A stretch of 37,608 bases of DNA from SpSt-600 sp042408195. GTDB taxonomy: Bacteria > Chloroflexota > Anaerolineae > SpSt-600. Below the pieces are notes generated by a model. That model worked only from the letters and a program-made list of their open reading frames with translations. It was not told where the DNA came from and did not search any database. Position numbers and translations under genes: made by a program. Where the stretch lies: assembly GCA_042408195.1 (NCBI GenBank), contig JBHOQL010000006.1, positions 1-37,608 on the forward strand. Direction: 5' to 3'. Position 1 is the stretch's first letter. Every line of letters begins with the position of its first letter. This document shows, piece after piece, positions 8,040 through 15,428 of this stretch.

Positions 8040-8480
8040 ATGAAAGGGTTGGTGAACATTGACACAAAGCTTCACATAGACCTGGATTGGTGGGAAAGAG
8101 AGGGCAAAGATTTCAACTATTATCTCTATGAAGAGATGTGCATGGAATGCAAGGAGCGATTTAGGGACTTTGACAAAGCTACTTCCATTGACTGGATAGA
8201 CCCCGAGACAGCGGAAGTAAGGCAATTGAACGGCCTGTGGGAGGCCCTTGTGGCCTGCTGCAGCCAGAAGCCGGATTACATAAATCCGGAGCTTCCCATC
8301 ACTACGGCCGTTTTCCGCATTTTCCTGGCCAACCGCAACGAACCCCTTTCCGCAGCGGAATTGGCCGAGCGATATGGCGACAAAATAGGCACGGCAGATC
8401 CTCACCGTATTTTGCGCATCTTTACTGCAGGCAAAGTATACAATGGCATAAAGCCCCTCAAATTTTCTAAGCCTAAATAA
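8040..8480 (+). CDS. uncharacterised 146-aa protein with Cys pairs
   Basis: A small soluble protein of unknown function, acidic in its first half. Two cysteine clusters stand out: MCMECKERF near residues 35-43 and ACCSQKPD near 75-82, a spacing compatible with a metal site though not a known motif. The C-terminal third (FRIFLANRNEPLSAAELAER, then ADPHRILRIFTAGKVYNGIK) looks like a winged-helix-type segment similar in rhythm to parts of the preceding protein. The start ATG 8040 lies 11 bases after the upstream stop with GGGGTTGGG before it. It probably works with the 527-aa neighbour. Confidence 0.8.
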   Translation: MKGLVNIDTKLHIDLDWWEREGKDFNYYLYEEMCMECKERFRDFDKATSIDWIDPETAEVRQLNGLWEALVACCSQKPDYINPELPITTAVFRIFLANRNEPLSAAELAERYGDKIGTADPHRILRIFTAGKVYNGIKPLKFSKPK

Positions 8481-8600
8481 GCCTTATCCTTAATCGAACA
8501 GGCGGAGGAAGCGGAAAGCAATCCCCATTTCATACAATGCCTTAGATTAAAATAATGGCCACTATGCCCGCCTTCACCGCTGACCCTCACCGCAAGAAAA

Positions 8601-8624
8601 TTTGCCAGGATAAACTTTGGCAAA
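8601..8624 (+). promoter_or_regulatory. possible operator upstream of the FGGY kinase
   Basis: TTTGCCA (8601-8607) and TGGCAAA (8618-8624) form a symmetric repeat with a ten-base centre, ending 18 bases before the kinase start. The spacing suits a dimeric repressor. No clear -35/-10 pair was found in 8481-8642, and nothing else was seen in that gap. Confidence 0.3.
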
Positions 8625-8642
8625 GGAGCCAGGAGGATAACC

Positions 8643-10229
8643 ATGACGGTGTGCGAAGTGCCTTTGATCCTTACTGTGGACTGTGGAACCACTTCCTGTA
8701 AGGCGGGATTTGTAACCCCCTATGGTGAAATCCTCGCTTGGGTAAGATCCCAGAAAGTCGCCCCCCTCCTCTTTCTCCCCAAAGGAGGTGCCGAGCAGAA
8801 TCCTGAAAATTGCTGGGCCACGATCAGAGAAACGGTCCACCGTTTGAGAGAAGAGTTCCCCGTACCACCAGAGCGAGTTGCAGCCATAGCTATGAGTTCT
8901 CCCTGGTCTACCACCGTTGCAGTGGATAAAGACGGTAGCCCCATCGGAAATACCATTATGTGGATGGATACCCGCGGAGCTCCGTATGTCAGAGAGATAA
9001 CGCGGAGCCTGATCAACTTTCAAGGATATGGCCTGGATAAAGCCCTCTACTGGATAAAGACAACCGGTGGTATCCCAACACGCTCGGGTAAGGATCCCAT
9101 CGGTCACATCCTTTTCCTCAAAAACGAACGCCCGGAAGTTTACAAGTCAGCCTATAAGTTCTTGGAGCTCAAGGATTACCTAAATGCCAAGCTTACCGGG
9201 AAAATAGCCTCCGATTACGCCGCCATAGCTCTTTACTGGTTGACTGATAACCGGGACATCAGAAACATCCGATACGATGAGAGGCTTCTGCGGCTGTCAG
9301 GCATTGATAGGGAGAAGCTCCCCGATCTTTACCCGACCACCCATGTTCTCGGGCCCCTCCTCCCCAAACCCGCAGAAGAGTTAGGTCTTCCCCCAGGGAT
9401 TCCAGTGGTCATTTCCACGCCCGATTATCACGCAGCCGTCCTGGGCTCGGGAGCACTGCGGGATTACGAACCTCACATTTACATTGGGACTTCCTCCTGG
9501 CTTTCCTGTCACGTGCCCTTCAAGAAGACAGACCTGTCCCACAATATAGGTTCTTTGCCATCTGCTCTCCCTGGAAGGTATTTCGTAGCTAACGAACAGG
9601 AGTGCGCTGGTTCGTGTTTGACCTTGCTCCTCAAAATTTTCTTTGCCGAGGATACTTTAGGCCTATGTCTACCTCAGGATAACCCTTACGAGCGAATGAG
9701 TGAGCTGGCGGGCTCTGTTCCCCCGGGAAGCGGAGGTTTAATCTTTGCCCCTTGGCTCTACGGAGAACGTACTCCAGTGGAAGACCCATGTCTGCGAGGT
9801 TGTTTCTTTAACCTTTCCTTGAGCACGACGCGGGCTCAGATGGTTAGGGCCGTGATGGAAGGAGTCGCCCTTAACATGCGTTGGTTGCTCCCCTGTATAG
9901 AAAGTTTCATAGGGAAGAAATTCGGAGATATAAACATCATAGGCGGAGGGGCTTCTTCGGATGTATGGTGCCAGATCTTCTCCGACGTCTTAGGAAGACC
10001 CATCCGTCGGGTGAAAGACCCCGCAGCCGCCGGATTGAGAGGCCTGGGGATATTGGCTAGCCTCTCTCTCGGCCTTTCTGACCTGGAAAGTTGCACGCGA
10101 GATGTGGTGGTTGTAAAAACCTTTAAGCCTGATCCGGACAATCAGCGGCTTTATGCCGAAATCTTTGAAGCTTTTATGGAATTCTACCGGAGAACAAAGC
10201 CTCTTTACCATCGCCTCAATCCAATTTGA
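8643..10229 (+). CDS. FGGY-family carbohydrate kinase, xylulokinase-like
   Basis: A 528-residue cytoplasmic ATP-dependent sugar or polyol kinase. The FGGY N-terminal phosphate-binding segment is near the start (LTVDCGTTSCKAGFV, residues ~10-24). The active-site region has MWMDTRGAPYV near 100-110 and STPDYHAAVLGSG near 258-270, where the catalytic Asp of the family sits in a D-x-x-A setting. The C-terminal ATP-binding half has GGGASSDVWCQIFSDVLG and DPAAAGLRGLGILA. The length fits xylulokinase-like members (about 500). The substrate cannot be read from sequence. ATG 8643 has AGGAGG upstream. The next gene starts 12 bases after the stop, implying a joint pathway with the S1P-lyase-like enzyme. 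Confidence 0.9.
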   Translation: MTVCEVPLILTVDCGTTSCKAGFVTPYGEILAWVRSQKVAPLLFLPKGGAEQNPENCWATIRETVHRLREEFPVPPERVAAIAMSSPWSTTVAVDKDGSPIGNTIMWMDTRGAPYVREITRSLINFQGYGLDKALYWIKTTGGIPTRSGKDPIGHILFLKNERPEVYKSAYKFLELKDYLNAKLTGKIASDYAAIALYWLTDNRDIRNIRYDERLLRLSGIDREKLPDLYPTTHVLGPLLPKPAEELGLPPGIPVVISTPDYHAAVLGSGALRDYEPHIYIGTSSWLSCHVPFKKTDLSHNIGSLPSALPGRYFVANEQECAGSCLTLLLKIFFAEDTLGLCLPQDNPYERMSELAGSVPPGSGGLIFAPWLYGERTPVEDPCLRGCFFNLSLSTTRAQMVRAVMEGVALNMRWLLPCIESFIGKKFGDINIIGGGASSDVWCQIFSDVLGRPIRRVKDPAAAGLRGLGILASLSLGLSDLESCTRDVVVVKTFKPDPDNQRLYAEIFEAFMEFYRRTKPLYHRLNPI

Positions 10230-10241
10230 GGAGGGCAAATC

Positions 10242-11750
10242 ATGGAACCCTTAAAATTTCTGGGATTGCTCCCCAGGGGCATGGCTCGCCTTTTGGAAAG
10301 CGCTGTTGAAAGGGTCCCGGCTCTGAGAAAGCGAGTGGAAAGGGAATACGAACACCTGCTGGCAAACCTAGAAGATTCCCTGAAACCGCACAAAAACGCG
10401 CCTGTCTTCACCCGTCTGCCTCAGGAAGGGCTCAGCCCTGAGGAGATCTTCGGCATTATGGAGACTTTGAATGCCCGGGAAGAGTGGCGCTGGAAGGAAG
10501 GGTATGCTTCCGGAGCCGTCTACCATGGCTCTGAAGAGCACATTGAATTCATCAGCCGGGTTTATCTCCTCAACTCTCAGAGCAACCCCCTCCATGCTGA
10601 TCTCTGGCCCAGCACGATAAAGTATGAGGCAGAGATTGTGGCAATGACGGCCCATATGCTGGGGGCAGAAGAAGCCCAAAAGATCGACCCTTCCGCTCGC
10701 ATCTGTGGTACAGTTACTTCGGGAGGGACAGAAAGCATTCTCATGGCCATGAAGGCTTACCGGGATTGGGCGCGGGATAAGAAAGGTATAACCAGGCCAG
10801 AGATGGTCTTACCGGTTACTGCTCACCCGGCCTTCGAGAAAGCAGCCCATTACTTCGGCTATAGAATCGTGCGTATTCCCGTGGATAAGGATTTCAGGGC
10901 AGATGTTGAAGCAGCCCGCAGAGCTATTAACCGCAACACAGTGGTAATAGTTGGTTCTGCCCCCTCTTATCCCCACGGAGTGATAGATCCGATACCCGAA
11001 CTATCCCGCATTGCTCTGGAACACGGCATAGGCTTTCATACCGATGCCTGTCTCGGGGGATTCATCCTACCCTGGGCTGAGAAGTTAGGATACAGAGTAA
11101 CTCCCTTTGACTTTCGCCTCCCAGGGGTTACTTCCATCTCTGCCGATACTCACAAATATGGTTATGCCGCCAAGGGCACTTCCGTTATCCTGTACCGCTA
11201 TCCGGAGTTGAGACGCTATCAGTACTTTGTAGCTTCGGACTGGCCTGGTGGTTTGTATGCCTCTCCATCCATAGCAGGCAGTCGCCCTGGGGCATTGATC
11301 GCCATCTGCTGGGCTGTGATGCTTAGGATGGGGGAGAGTGGCTATCTGGAAGCCACAAAACGCATTTTGGAAACAGCTCGTAAGATTAGGGAGGGCATAG
11401 AGGCAATCCCAGGGTTGAAGGTTCTTGGGGATCCCCTCTGGATAATAGCCTTTGCCTCCGAGGAGTTTGACATCTACCGGGTCATGGAGAAGATGACGCA
11501 AAGGGGTTGGAGCCTGAACGGCTTGCAGAACCCTCCGGCCGTGCACATAGCCATTACTCTCCGCCATACTTTACCGGGTGTAGCCGAGCGGTTCCTCAAG
11601 GACTTGAGGGAAGCGGTTGAAGAGGTGAAAGCTAACCCGGCTGAAAAAGGGCAGATAGCACCAATATACGGGATGGCCGCGTCGTTGCCTTTCAGGGGGA
11701 TGGTGAAGGAGCTTCTGAAGCGTTACCTCGATCTACTTTATTCGGTTTAA
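10242..11750 (+). CDS. sphingosine-1-phosphate-lyase-like PLP enzyme
   Basis: A 502-residue group II PLP-dependent decarboxylase/lyase. The PLP lysine is at about residue 305 within SADTHKYGYAAKGTSVILY, which follows the S1P-lyase pattern (DTHKYGYAPKG in the eukaryotic enzyme) more closely than glutamate decarboxylase. Other landmarks are GTVTSGGTESILMAMKAYRD, SAPSYPHGVIDPI and FHTDACLGGFILPW with the PLP-contacting Asp, then GGLYASPSIAGSRPG. S1P lyases split a phosphorylated long-chain amino alcohol into an aldehyde and phosphoethanolamine. Whether this enzyme acts on a sphingoid or another phospho-amino-alcohol is unknown. No membrane anchor is evident. GAGGAGGGC precedes ATG 10242. It follows an FGGY kinase that could supply a phosphorylated substrate. 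Confidence 0.85.
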   Translation: MEPLKFLGLLPRGMARLLESAVERVPALRKRVEREYEHLLANLEDSLKPHKNAPVFTRLPQEGLSPEEIFGIMETLNAREEWRWKEGYASGAVYHGSEEHIEFISRVYLLNSQSNPLHADLWPSTIKYEAEIVAMTAHMLGAEEAQKIDPSARICGTVTSGGTESILMAMKAYRDWARDKKGITRPEMVLPVTAHPAFEKAAHYFGYRIVRIPVDKDFRADVEAARRAINRNTVVIVGSAPSYPHGVIDPIPELSRIALEHGIGFHTDACLGGFILPWAEKLGYRVTPFDFRLPGVTSISADTHKYGYAAKGTSVILYRYPELRRYQYFVASDWPGGLYASPSIAGSRPGALIAICWAVMLRMGESGYLEATKRILETARKIREGIEAIPGLKVLGDPLWIIAFASEEFDIYRVMEKMTQRGWSLNGLQNPPAVHIAITLRHTLPGVAERFLKDLREAVEEVKANPAEKGQIAPIYGMAASLPFRGMVKELLKRYLDLLYSV

Positions 11751-11779
11751 GAGAACTTGGATCTTGCCTCTTGCACCAG

Positions 11780-11952
11780 TTAGTTTCGTGTTTGCCGTGG
11801 TTGAAGGCCTATCCCGTTGGCAGGCTGCGGGGTTTTGTCACTTGCCCCCTTTTGTTTTCTCCGGATAATCAAAGGCTTACAGTAGGAGTCCGAGGCCTTT
11901 TTCTTAATCACCTTCGGTGGGCGAGCAGTGGGGGCATTTGAACTTTGCCATG
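11780..11952 (-). pseudogene. possible zinc-ribbon transposase N-terminus relic
   Basis: From ATG 11952 the minus strand reads MAKFKCPHCSPTEGD and stops; another frame continues with PPKVIKKKASDSYCKPLI. A CPxC followed by a KVIKKG-like segment resembles the zinc-ribbon start of some transposases after a frameshift. The match is short and could be chance. Confidence 0.2.
11871..11905 (+). terminator. possible terminator after the S1P-lyase-like gene
   Basis: AAAGGC (11871-11876) can pair with GCCTTT (11895-11900) ahead of TTCTT. The stem is short and the loop long, so support is weak. It is the only candidate seen in the 297-base gap before korD. Confidence 0.25.
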
Positions 11953-11996
11953 GCTCAGCCCTAAGTCGGGACAAATCCAATCAATTCCAGAAAAAT

Positions 11997-12025
11997 TTGA
12001 CTTGCGGCAAATTAACAATTAGAAT
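11997..12025 (+). promoter_or_regulatory. promoter for the korDA operon
   Basis: TTGACT (5 of 6) at 11997-12002, a 17-base spacer and TAGAAT (5 of 6) at 12020-12025. Transcription would start near 12032, sixteen bases before the korD ATG. It appears to serve all five genes down to 16534. Confidence 0.7.
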
Positions 12026-12047
12026 TCTCCTTACAAGTGAGGTAGAA

Positions 12048-12275
12048 ATGGCGGAAAAGAGAAAGCGAGGCTCTGTAACGGTCTTTGAAAATTGGTGTAA
12101 AGGCTGTGGCCTCTGTGTAGCTTTTTGTCCAACCAAGGTTTTCGATCTGAACGGAGAGGGGCGTCCTGTGGTTGCTCGGCAGCAGGATTGTATTGCTTGC
12201 AGGTGGTGCGAGTGGCATTGCCCCGACTTCGCCATTGTAGTAAGAGAGCTGCCTGGGGAAGGCGAAAATGCTTAG
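12048..12275 (+). CDS. korD: 2-oxoacid:ferredoxin oxidoreductase delta subunit (2x4Fe-4S)
   Basis: A 75-residue ferredoxin-like subunit. Two four-cysteine sets are complete: CKGCGLCVAFCP and CIACRWCEWHCP, each binding one [4Fe-4S] cluster. The WCKGCGLCVAFCP opening is typical of the delta subunit of 2-oxoglutarate- or branched-chain 2-oxoacid:ferredoxin oxidoreductases, which passes electrons from the catalytic subunits to free ferredoxin. ATG 12048 was chosen over upstream starts because AAGTGAGG lies just before it and the promoter at 11997-12025 would exclude longer forms. It overlaps korA by eight bases. Confidence 0.88.
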   Translation: MAEKRKRGSVTVFENWCKGCGLCVAFCPTKVFDLNGEGRPVVARQQDCIACRWCEWHCPDFAIVVRELPGEGENA

Positions 12276-13389
12276 ATTGATGCAAGGAAACGAAGCTGTC
12301 GCCTACGGGGCCATAATAGCCGGATGCCGCTTTTATGCTGGTTACCCTATTACCCCCTCTTCCGAAATCGCCCACGTCCTGGCCCGCGAGCTCCCTAAAG
12401 TTGGAGGAAAATTCATCCAGATGGAGGACGAAATAGCAAGCCTTGGCGCTGTCCTGGGAGCTTCTGTGGGTGGGGTCAAAGCCATGACAGCCACTTCAGG
12501 ACCTGGGTTCTCCCTTATGCAGGAGCACATAGGCTATGCAGCCATGGCTGAAATACCCTGCGTGGTGGTCAACGTTCAGAGGCTTGGGCCAAGCACAGGC
12601 CAGCCTACAAGCCCGGCTCAAGGAGATGTAATGCAGGCCCGCTGGGGCACCCACGGTGATCATCCCATAATAGTGCTCTGCCCCTCTTCGGTGAAAGAAG
12701 CCTTTGAATTGACAATCAAGGCCTTCAACTTTTCCGAAAAATATCGGACCCCCGTTATTCTCCTCATGGACGAAGTGGTCGGGCACATGCGGGAACCTAT
12801 AGAATATCCTCCAGCCAACCCCCCAGAAGTGGTTGACCGCCTCCAAGCCTCCATTCCTCCTGAGTGGTATTACCCCTATGATGAAGAATTCGGGGATGTG
12901 CCTCCTATGGTCCCCTTTGGGATGGGTTACCGTTACCACATAACTGGCCTCCATCACAACCGCTCTGGATTTCCGACTCTTCGCCCAGATGAGATTAGGA
13001 GCTGGGTTAACAGGGTTTTCCGCAAGATTGAGGCCAATAAAGCCGAGTTTACCTTGTATGAGGAAGAGTGGCCTGACTCCAGAGTCCTGGTGATAGCTTA
13101 CGGTGCTACTGCCCGGGCTGCACGCCACGCCGTTAAAATGGCCAGAGCTCGCCGTTACAGAATCGGCTTTCTAAAGCTTTTGACTCTCTGGCCTTTTCCC
13201 GAGGAGGTGGTGGAAAGAGCCGCTCGCAACGCAGTAAGAGTTATCGTTCCGGAGATGAACATGGGGCAAATAGTGCTTGAAGTGGAAAGGATAGTGGGAA
13301 GGCGTAAAGTCCAGAGGGTCAACAAGGTGGATGGGACTATGATAACCCCCGCGGAAATCCTGAAAGCCATAGAAGGAGGTGCGGGATGA
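12268..13389 (+). CDS. korA: 2-oxoacid:ferredoxin oxidoreductase alpha subunit
   Basis: A 373-residue subunit of the KorA type (the pyrimidine-binding half plus the C-terminal transketolase-like domain, without the gamma domain). Signature elements are YAGYPITPSSEIAHVLA near residues 26-42, FIQMEDEIASLGAVLGAS, MTATSGPGFSLMQEHIGYA and TGQPTSPAQGDVMQARWGTHG. The C-terminal domain begins near RVLVIAYGATARAARHAV and includes LLTLWPFP. The enzyme would convert a 2-oxoacid such as 2-oxoglutarate to its CoA thioester with reduction of ferredoxin. It needs a TPP-binding beta subunit, normally the next gene. Here the next gene is an HD hydrolase instead, so the partner is missing from this locus. Confidence 0.9.
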   Translation: MLRLMQGNEAVAYGAIIAGCRFYAGYPITPSSEIAHVLARELPKVGGKFIQMEDEIASLGAVLGASVGGVKAMTATSGPGFSLMQEHIGYAAMAEIPCVVVNVQRLGPSTGQPTSPAQGDVMQARWGTHGDHPIIVLCPSSVKEAFELTIKAFNFSEKYRTPVILLMDEVVGHMREPIEYPPANPPEVVDRLQASIPPEWYYPYDEEFGDVPPMVPFGMGYRYHITGLHHNRSGFPTLRPDEIRSWVNRVFRKIEANKAEFTLYEEEWPDSRVLVIAYGATARAARHAVKMARARRYRIGFLKLLTLWPFPEEVVERAARNAVRVIVPEMNMGQIVLEVERIVGRRKVQRVNKVDGTMITPAEILKAIEGGAG

Positions 13390-13946
13390 CTCGTCAGGAT
13401 GCATGGGAGCTCCTTACTGAATTCACTAAGAACCCCAACCTCATAAAGCATGCTCTGGCAGTGGAAGCAGCCATGAGGGCGTATGCCCGTAAGTTCGGAG
13501 AAGACGAGGAAAAGTGGGGTATAGTTGGGTTGATCCACGATTTTGATTACGAGCAGCATCCAACTCTCGAAGAGCACCCTTTTGCTGGTGCCAAGATCCT
13601 TGAGGAGAGGGGGTGGCCCAAGGATGTAATCAAGGCAGTGCTGTCCCATGCCGATCACACAGGAGTTAAGAGGGAGTCTCTAATGGAAAAAGCCCTCTTT
13701 GCTGTGGACGAACTTACTGGCTTGATCGTAGCTGTGGCTTTGGTTCGCCCGACCAAAAGCATCTTTGATGTAACAGTGGAATCCGTCAAGAAAAAGTGGA
13801 AAGAAAAGTCGTTCGCGGCCGGGGTCAGGCGGGAGGATATAGAGCGAGGAGCTGAAGAGCTCGGAGTGTCTCTTGATGAGCATATAGCCATCGTTCTGGA
13901 GGCCATGAAAGGGATTGCTTCAGAGCTTGGGCTTGCCGGAAAGTAG
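13386..13946 (+). CDS. HD-domain metal-dependent phosphohydrolase
   Basis: A 186-residue HDIG-type protein. The metal ligands of an HD domain are in order: His in LIKHALAVEAAM (near residue 20), His-Asp in GLIHDFDYEQHP (near 50), a histidine pair in SHADHTG, and Asp in AVDELTGLIVAVAL (near 105). This family hydrolyses nucleotides or other phosphate esters; the substrate cannot be read here. ATG overlaps the korA stop by four bases, so it is translationally coupled to it. Three bases separate it from the following membrane protein gene. Similar single-domain HD proteins are common in anaerobes and often lie beside unrelated genes, so a functional link to KorDA is uncertain. Confidence 0.88.
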   Translation: MTRQDAWELLTEFTKNPNLIKHALAVEAAMRAYARKFGEDEEKWGIVGLIHDFDYEQHPTLEEHPFAGAKILEERGWPKDVIKAVLSHADHTGVKRESLMEKALFAVDELTGLIVAVALVRPTKSIFDVTVESVKKKWKEKSFAAGVRREDIERGAEELGVSLDEHIAIVLEAMKGIASELGLAGK

Positions 13947-13949
13947 CCT

Positions 13950-15428
13950 ATGGTTCAATTCCGTGCAGAACTGCTGGCCGGGGGGTTTTTCCTCCTGGCC
14001 GCATTGTTTTACTTTTTGAGAGAAAGCAAACAGAAAACGCTTTTTCATCCTCTTTCCATTTTCTTGGCTTCTATTGGTGTTCTATGGAGCGCTCTCGCAG
14101 GCGATCCCTTCCGGGTTTTGGTGACCACCTTTTCCCTAGCGATTGTCCTGAGTAAGAAGGAAGATTTTGGGTTCCACTCGCTGGCCTTGGCAGGTTCGCT
14201 GTTTCTCTTTTTTTCCCCCCACCCCATCAATTTCCTTAGCGCGTGGCTTTTAGTGGACCTCTTGCTCCTTTCGGGCTGGGGGGTGCCTGAAGGTTTACCT
14301 GGGCATTTATTTTCTCAGGGTGCAGGGATTCTGGCCTTTATGGGATGGAAACAGACAGGTTTTCCCCCATTGCTCTTCCTTTCAGCTTTCGCTCGAGCGG
14401 GGTTTTTCCCCTGGCCCCGTTCCTCGTTCAAATCTCCCCGTCTCGCTTTCCTGCCGGTTGTAATGGCCTTCTATATATTGAAGGATGCTATTCCCCCAGG
14501 GTGGCCATGGTTGGGAATTCTGGGTTTGTGGCTGGCCTTTGGAACTGGCTTTGAGCTTCCATCAGAAAGGGGGTTCCCTCAAGCTTTGTGGGGATGCACA
14601 GTTCCCTTAGTTTTGTTCGGAGGATGGGGTTTCTTGATCCTGTTCCTGGCTTTTGCAGTGGCCGCTCTGAGGGAAGAAATAGCTAAAGCTTGGCCCATAG
14701 GCTCAGTCCTCTTCCAGTGGCTCGGAAAAGGGTTGAGGGGTGTAAGCGAATTCATTGAGGGAGAAGGTGGGTGGCTCTGGGTGGGGCTTTTGGCTGTAAT
14801 CTTGCTCAGGGGACTGGGTTTGGATCTGAGGGAAGCCTCGCAAGGTATTCTTTGGCGTGAGCTTTTCCCTGAAGGCGTGGGGCTAATGAGCACTTCTTTT
14901 TATATTCTAGTGACCGAATCCGAATTCTCCCTGCTCTTTTCCCTTCTGGCCCAATATATAATAAGGGCTTTCCATGGAACTCCGCCATCCCCTGGAAACT
15001 GGCTAATAGCCGCAAGGCTGTCCCTTGGAGCGATGGTCTGCCTTATCCTTTACCTTTCGCGCTGGGGAGCGCGTTGGATTCGCCCGTCGGCGGGCGCGGT
15101 CCTCTCTCGCAAGGAAAGGGATTGGTGGTTGCTACGCGTGATGCTGGGTATTGGGGGTGGCCTTCTTGCTTTCCTGGCTTTCAACCGCTATCCCCTTTTC
15201 TCTTCTGCGCCTGAGGAGAGGCTTGTTGTGTTCTGGGTCCTCATCATGGGTCTATTAGCGACACTGGCCCCGGGTTCCGTCCTTCAGAGAGCGGCGGGAG
15301 TTCTTACCTTCATCGCCGGGCTTGAGTTAGCGGGGTTAGTCCCTGAGCCCGCCGTTTGGTTCGTTCACCTCGCAGTAGCCACGGCGGCTTCTTTCCTCGC
15401 AGCTTACGATAAAGCGAGGGGCAAATGA
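13950..15428 (+). CDS. polytopic membrane protein, degenerate NuoL/M/Mrp-like
   Basis: A 492-residue, very hydrophobic protein with about a dozen membrane segments. The region at about 142-185 (SAFARAGFFPWPRSSF, then FYILKDAIPP) has the rhythm of the antiporter-type core of complex I subunits and Mrp proteins, where a PFHxWLPxA element precedes a lysine-bearing helix. Here the element is reduced to FFPWPRSSF. Charged residues within helices are few. The resemblance is weak and based on spacing and position beside a clearer relative (next gene). It starts three bases after the HD gene with a poor ribosome-binding site, so it probably relies on coupled translation. An ion-translocating or structural membrane subunit is plausible. 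Alternatively it is an unrelated membrane protein. Confidence 0.75.
   Translation: MVQFRAELLAGGFFLLAALFYFLRESKQKTLFHPLSIFLASIGVLWSALAGDPFRVLVTTFSLAIVLSKKEDFGFHSLALAGSLFLFFSPHPINFLSAWLLVDLLLLSGWGVPEGLPGHLFSQGAGILAFMGWKQTGFPPLLFLSAFARAGFFPWPRSSFKSPRLAFLPVVMAFYILKDAIPPGWPWLGILGLWLAFGTGFELPSERGFPQALWGCTVPLVLFGGWGFLILFLAFAVAALREEIAKAWPIGSVLFQWLGKGLRGVSEFIEGEGGWLWVGLLAVILLRGLGLDLREASQGILWRELFPEGVGLMSTSFYILVTESEFSLLFSLLAQYIIRAFHGTPPSPGNWLIAARLSLGAMVCLILYLSRWGARWIRPSAGAVLSRKERDWWLLRVMLGIGGGLLAFLAFNRYPLFSSAPEERLVVFWVLIMGLLATLAPGSVLQRAAGVLTFIAGLELAGLVPEPAVWFVHLAVATAASFLAAYDKARGK

Noticed and set aside
11780..11980. 66-codon minus-strand frame as an independent gene
   Set aside because: It has no start signal of its own; at best it belongs to a frameshifted zinc-ribbon relic.
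13386..13946. HD gene as a replacement for the missing KorB
   Set aside because: It has HD metal ligands and no TPP-binding motif (GDG-like), so it cannot be the beta subunit.
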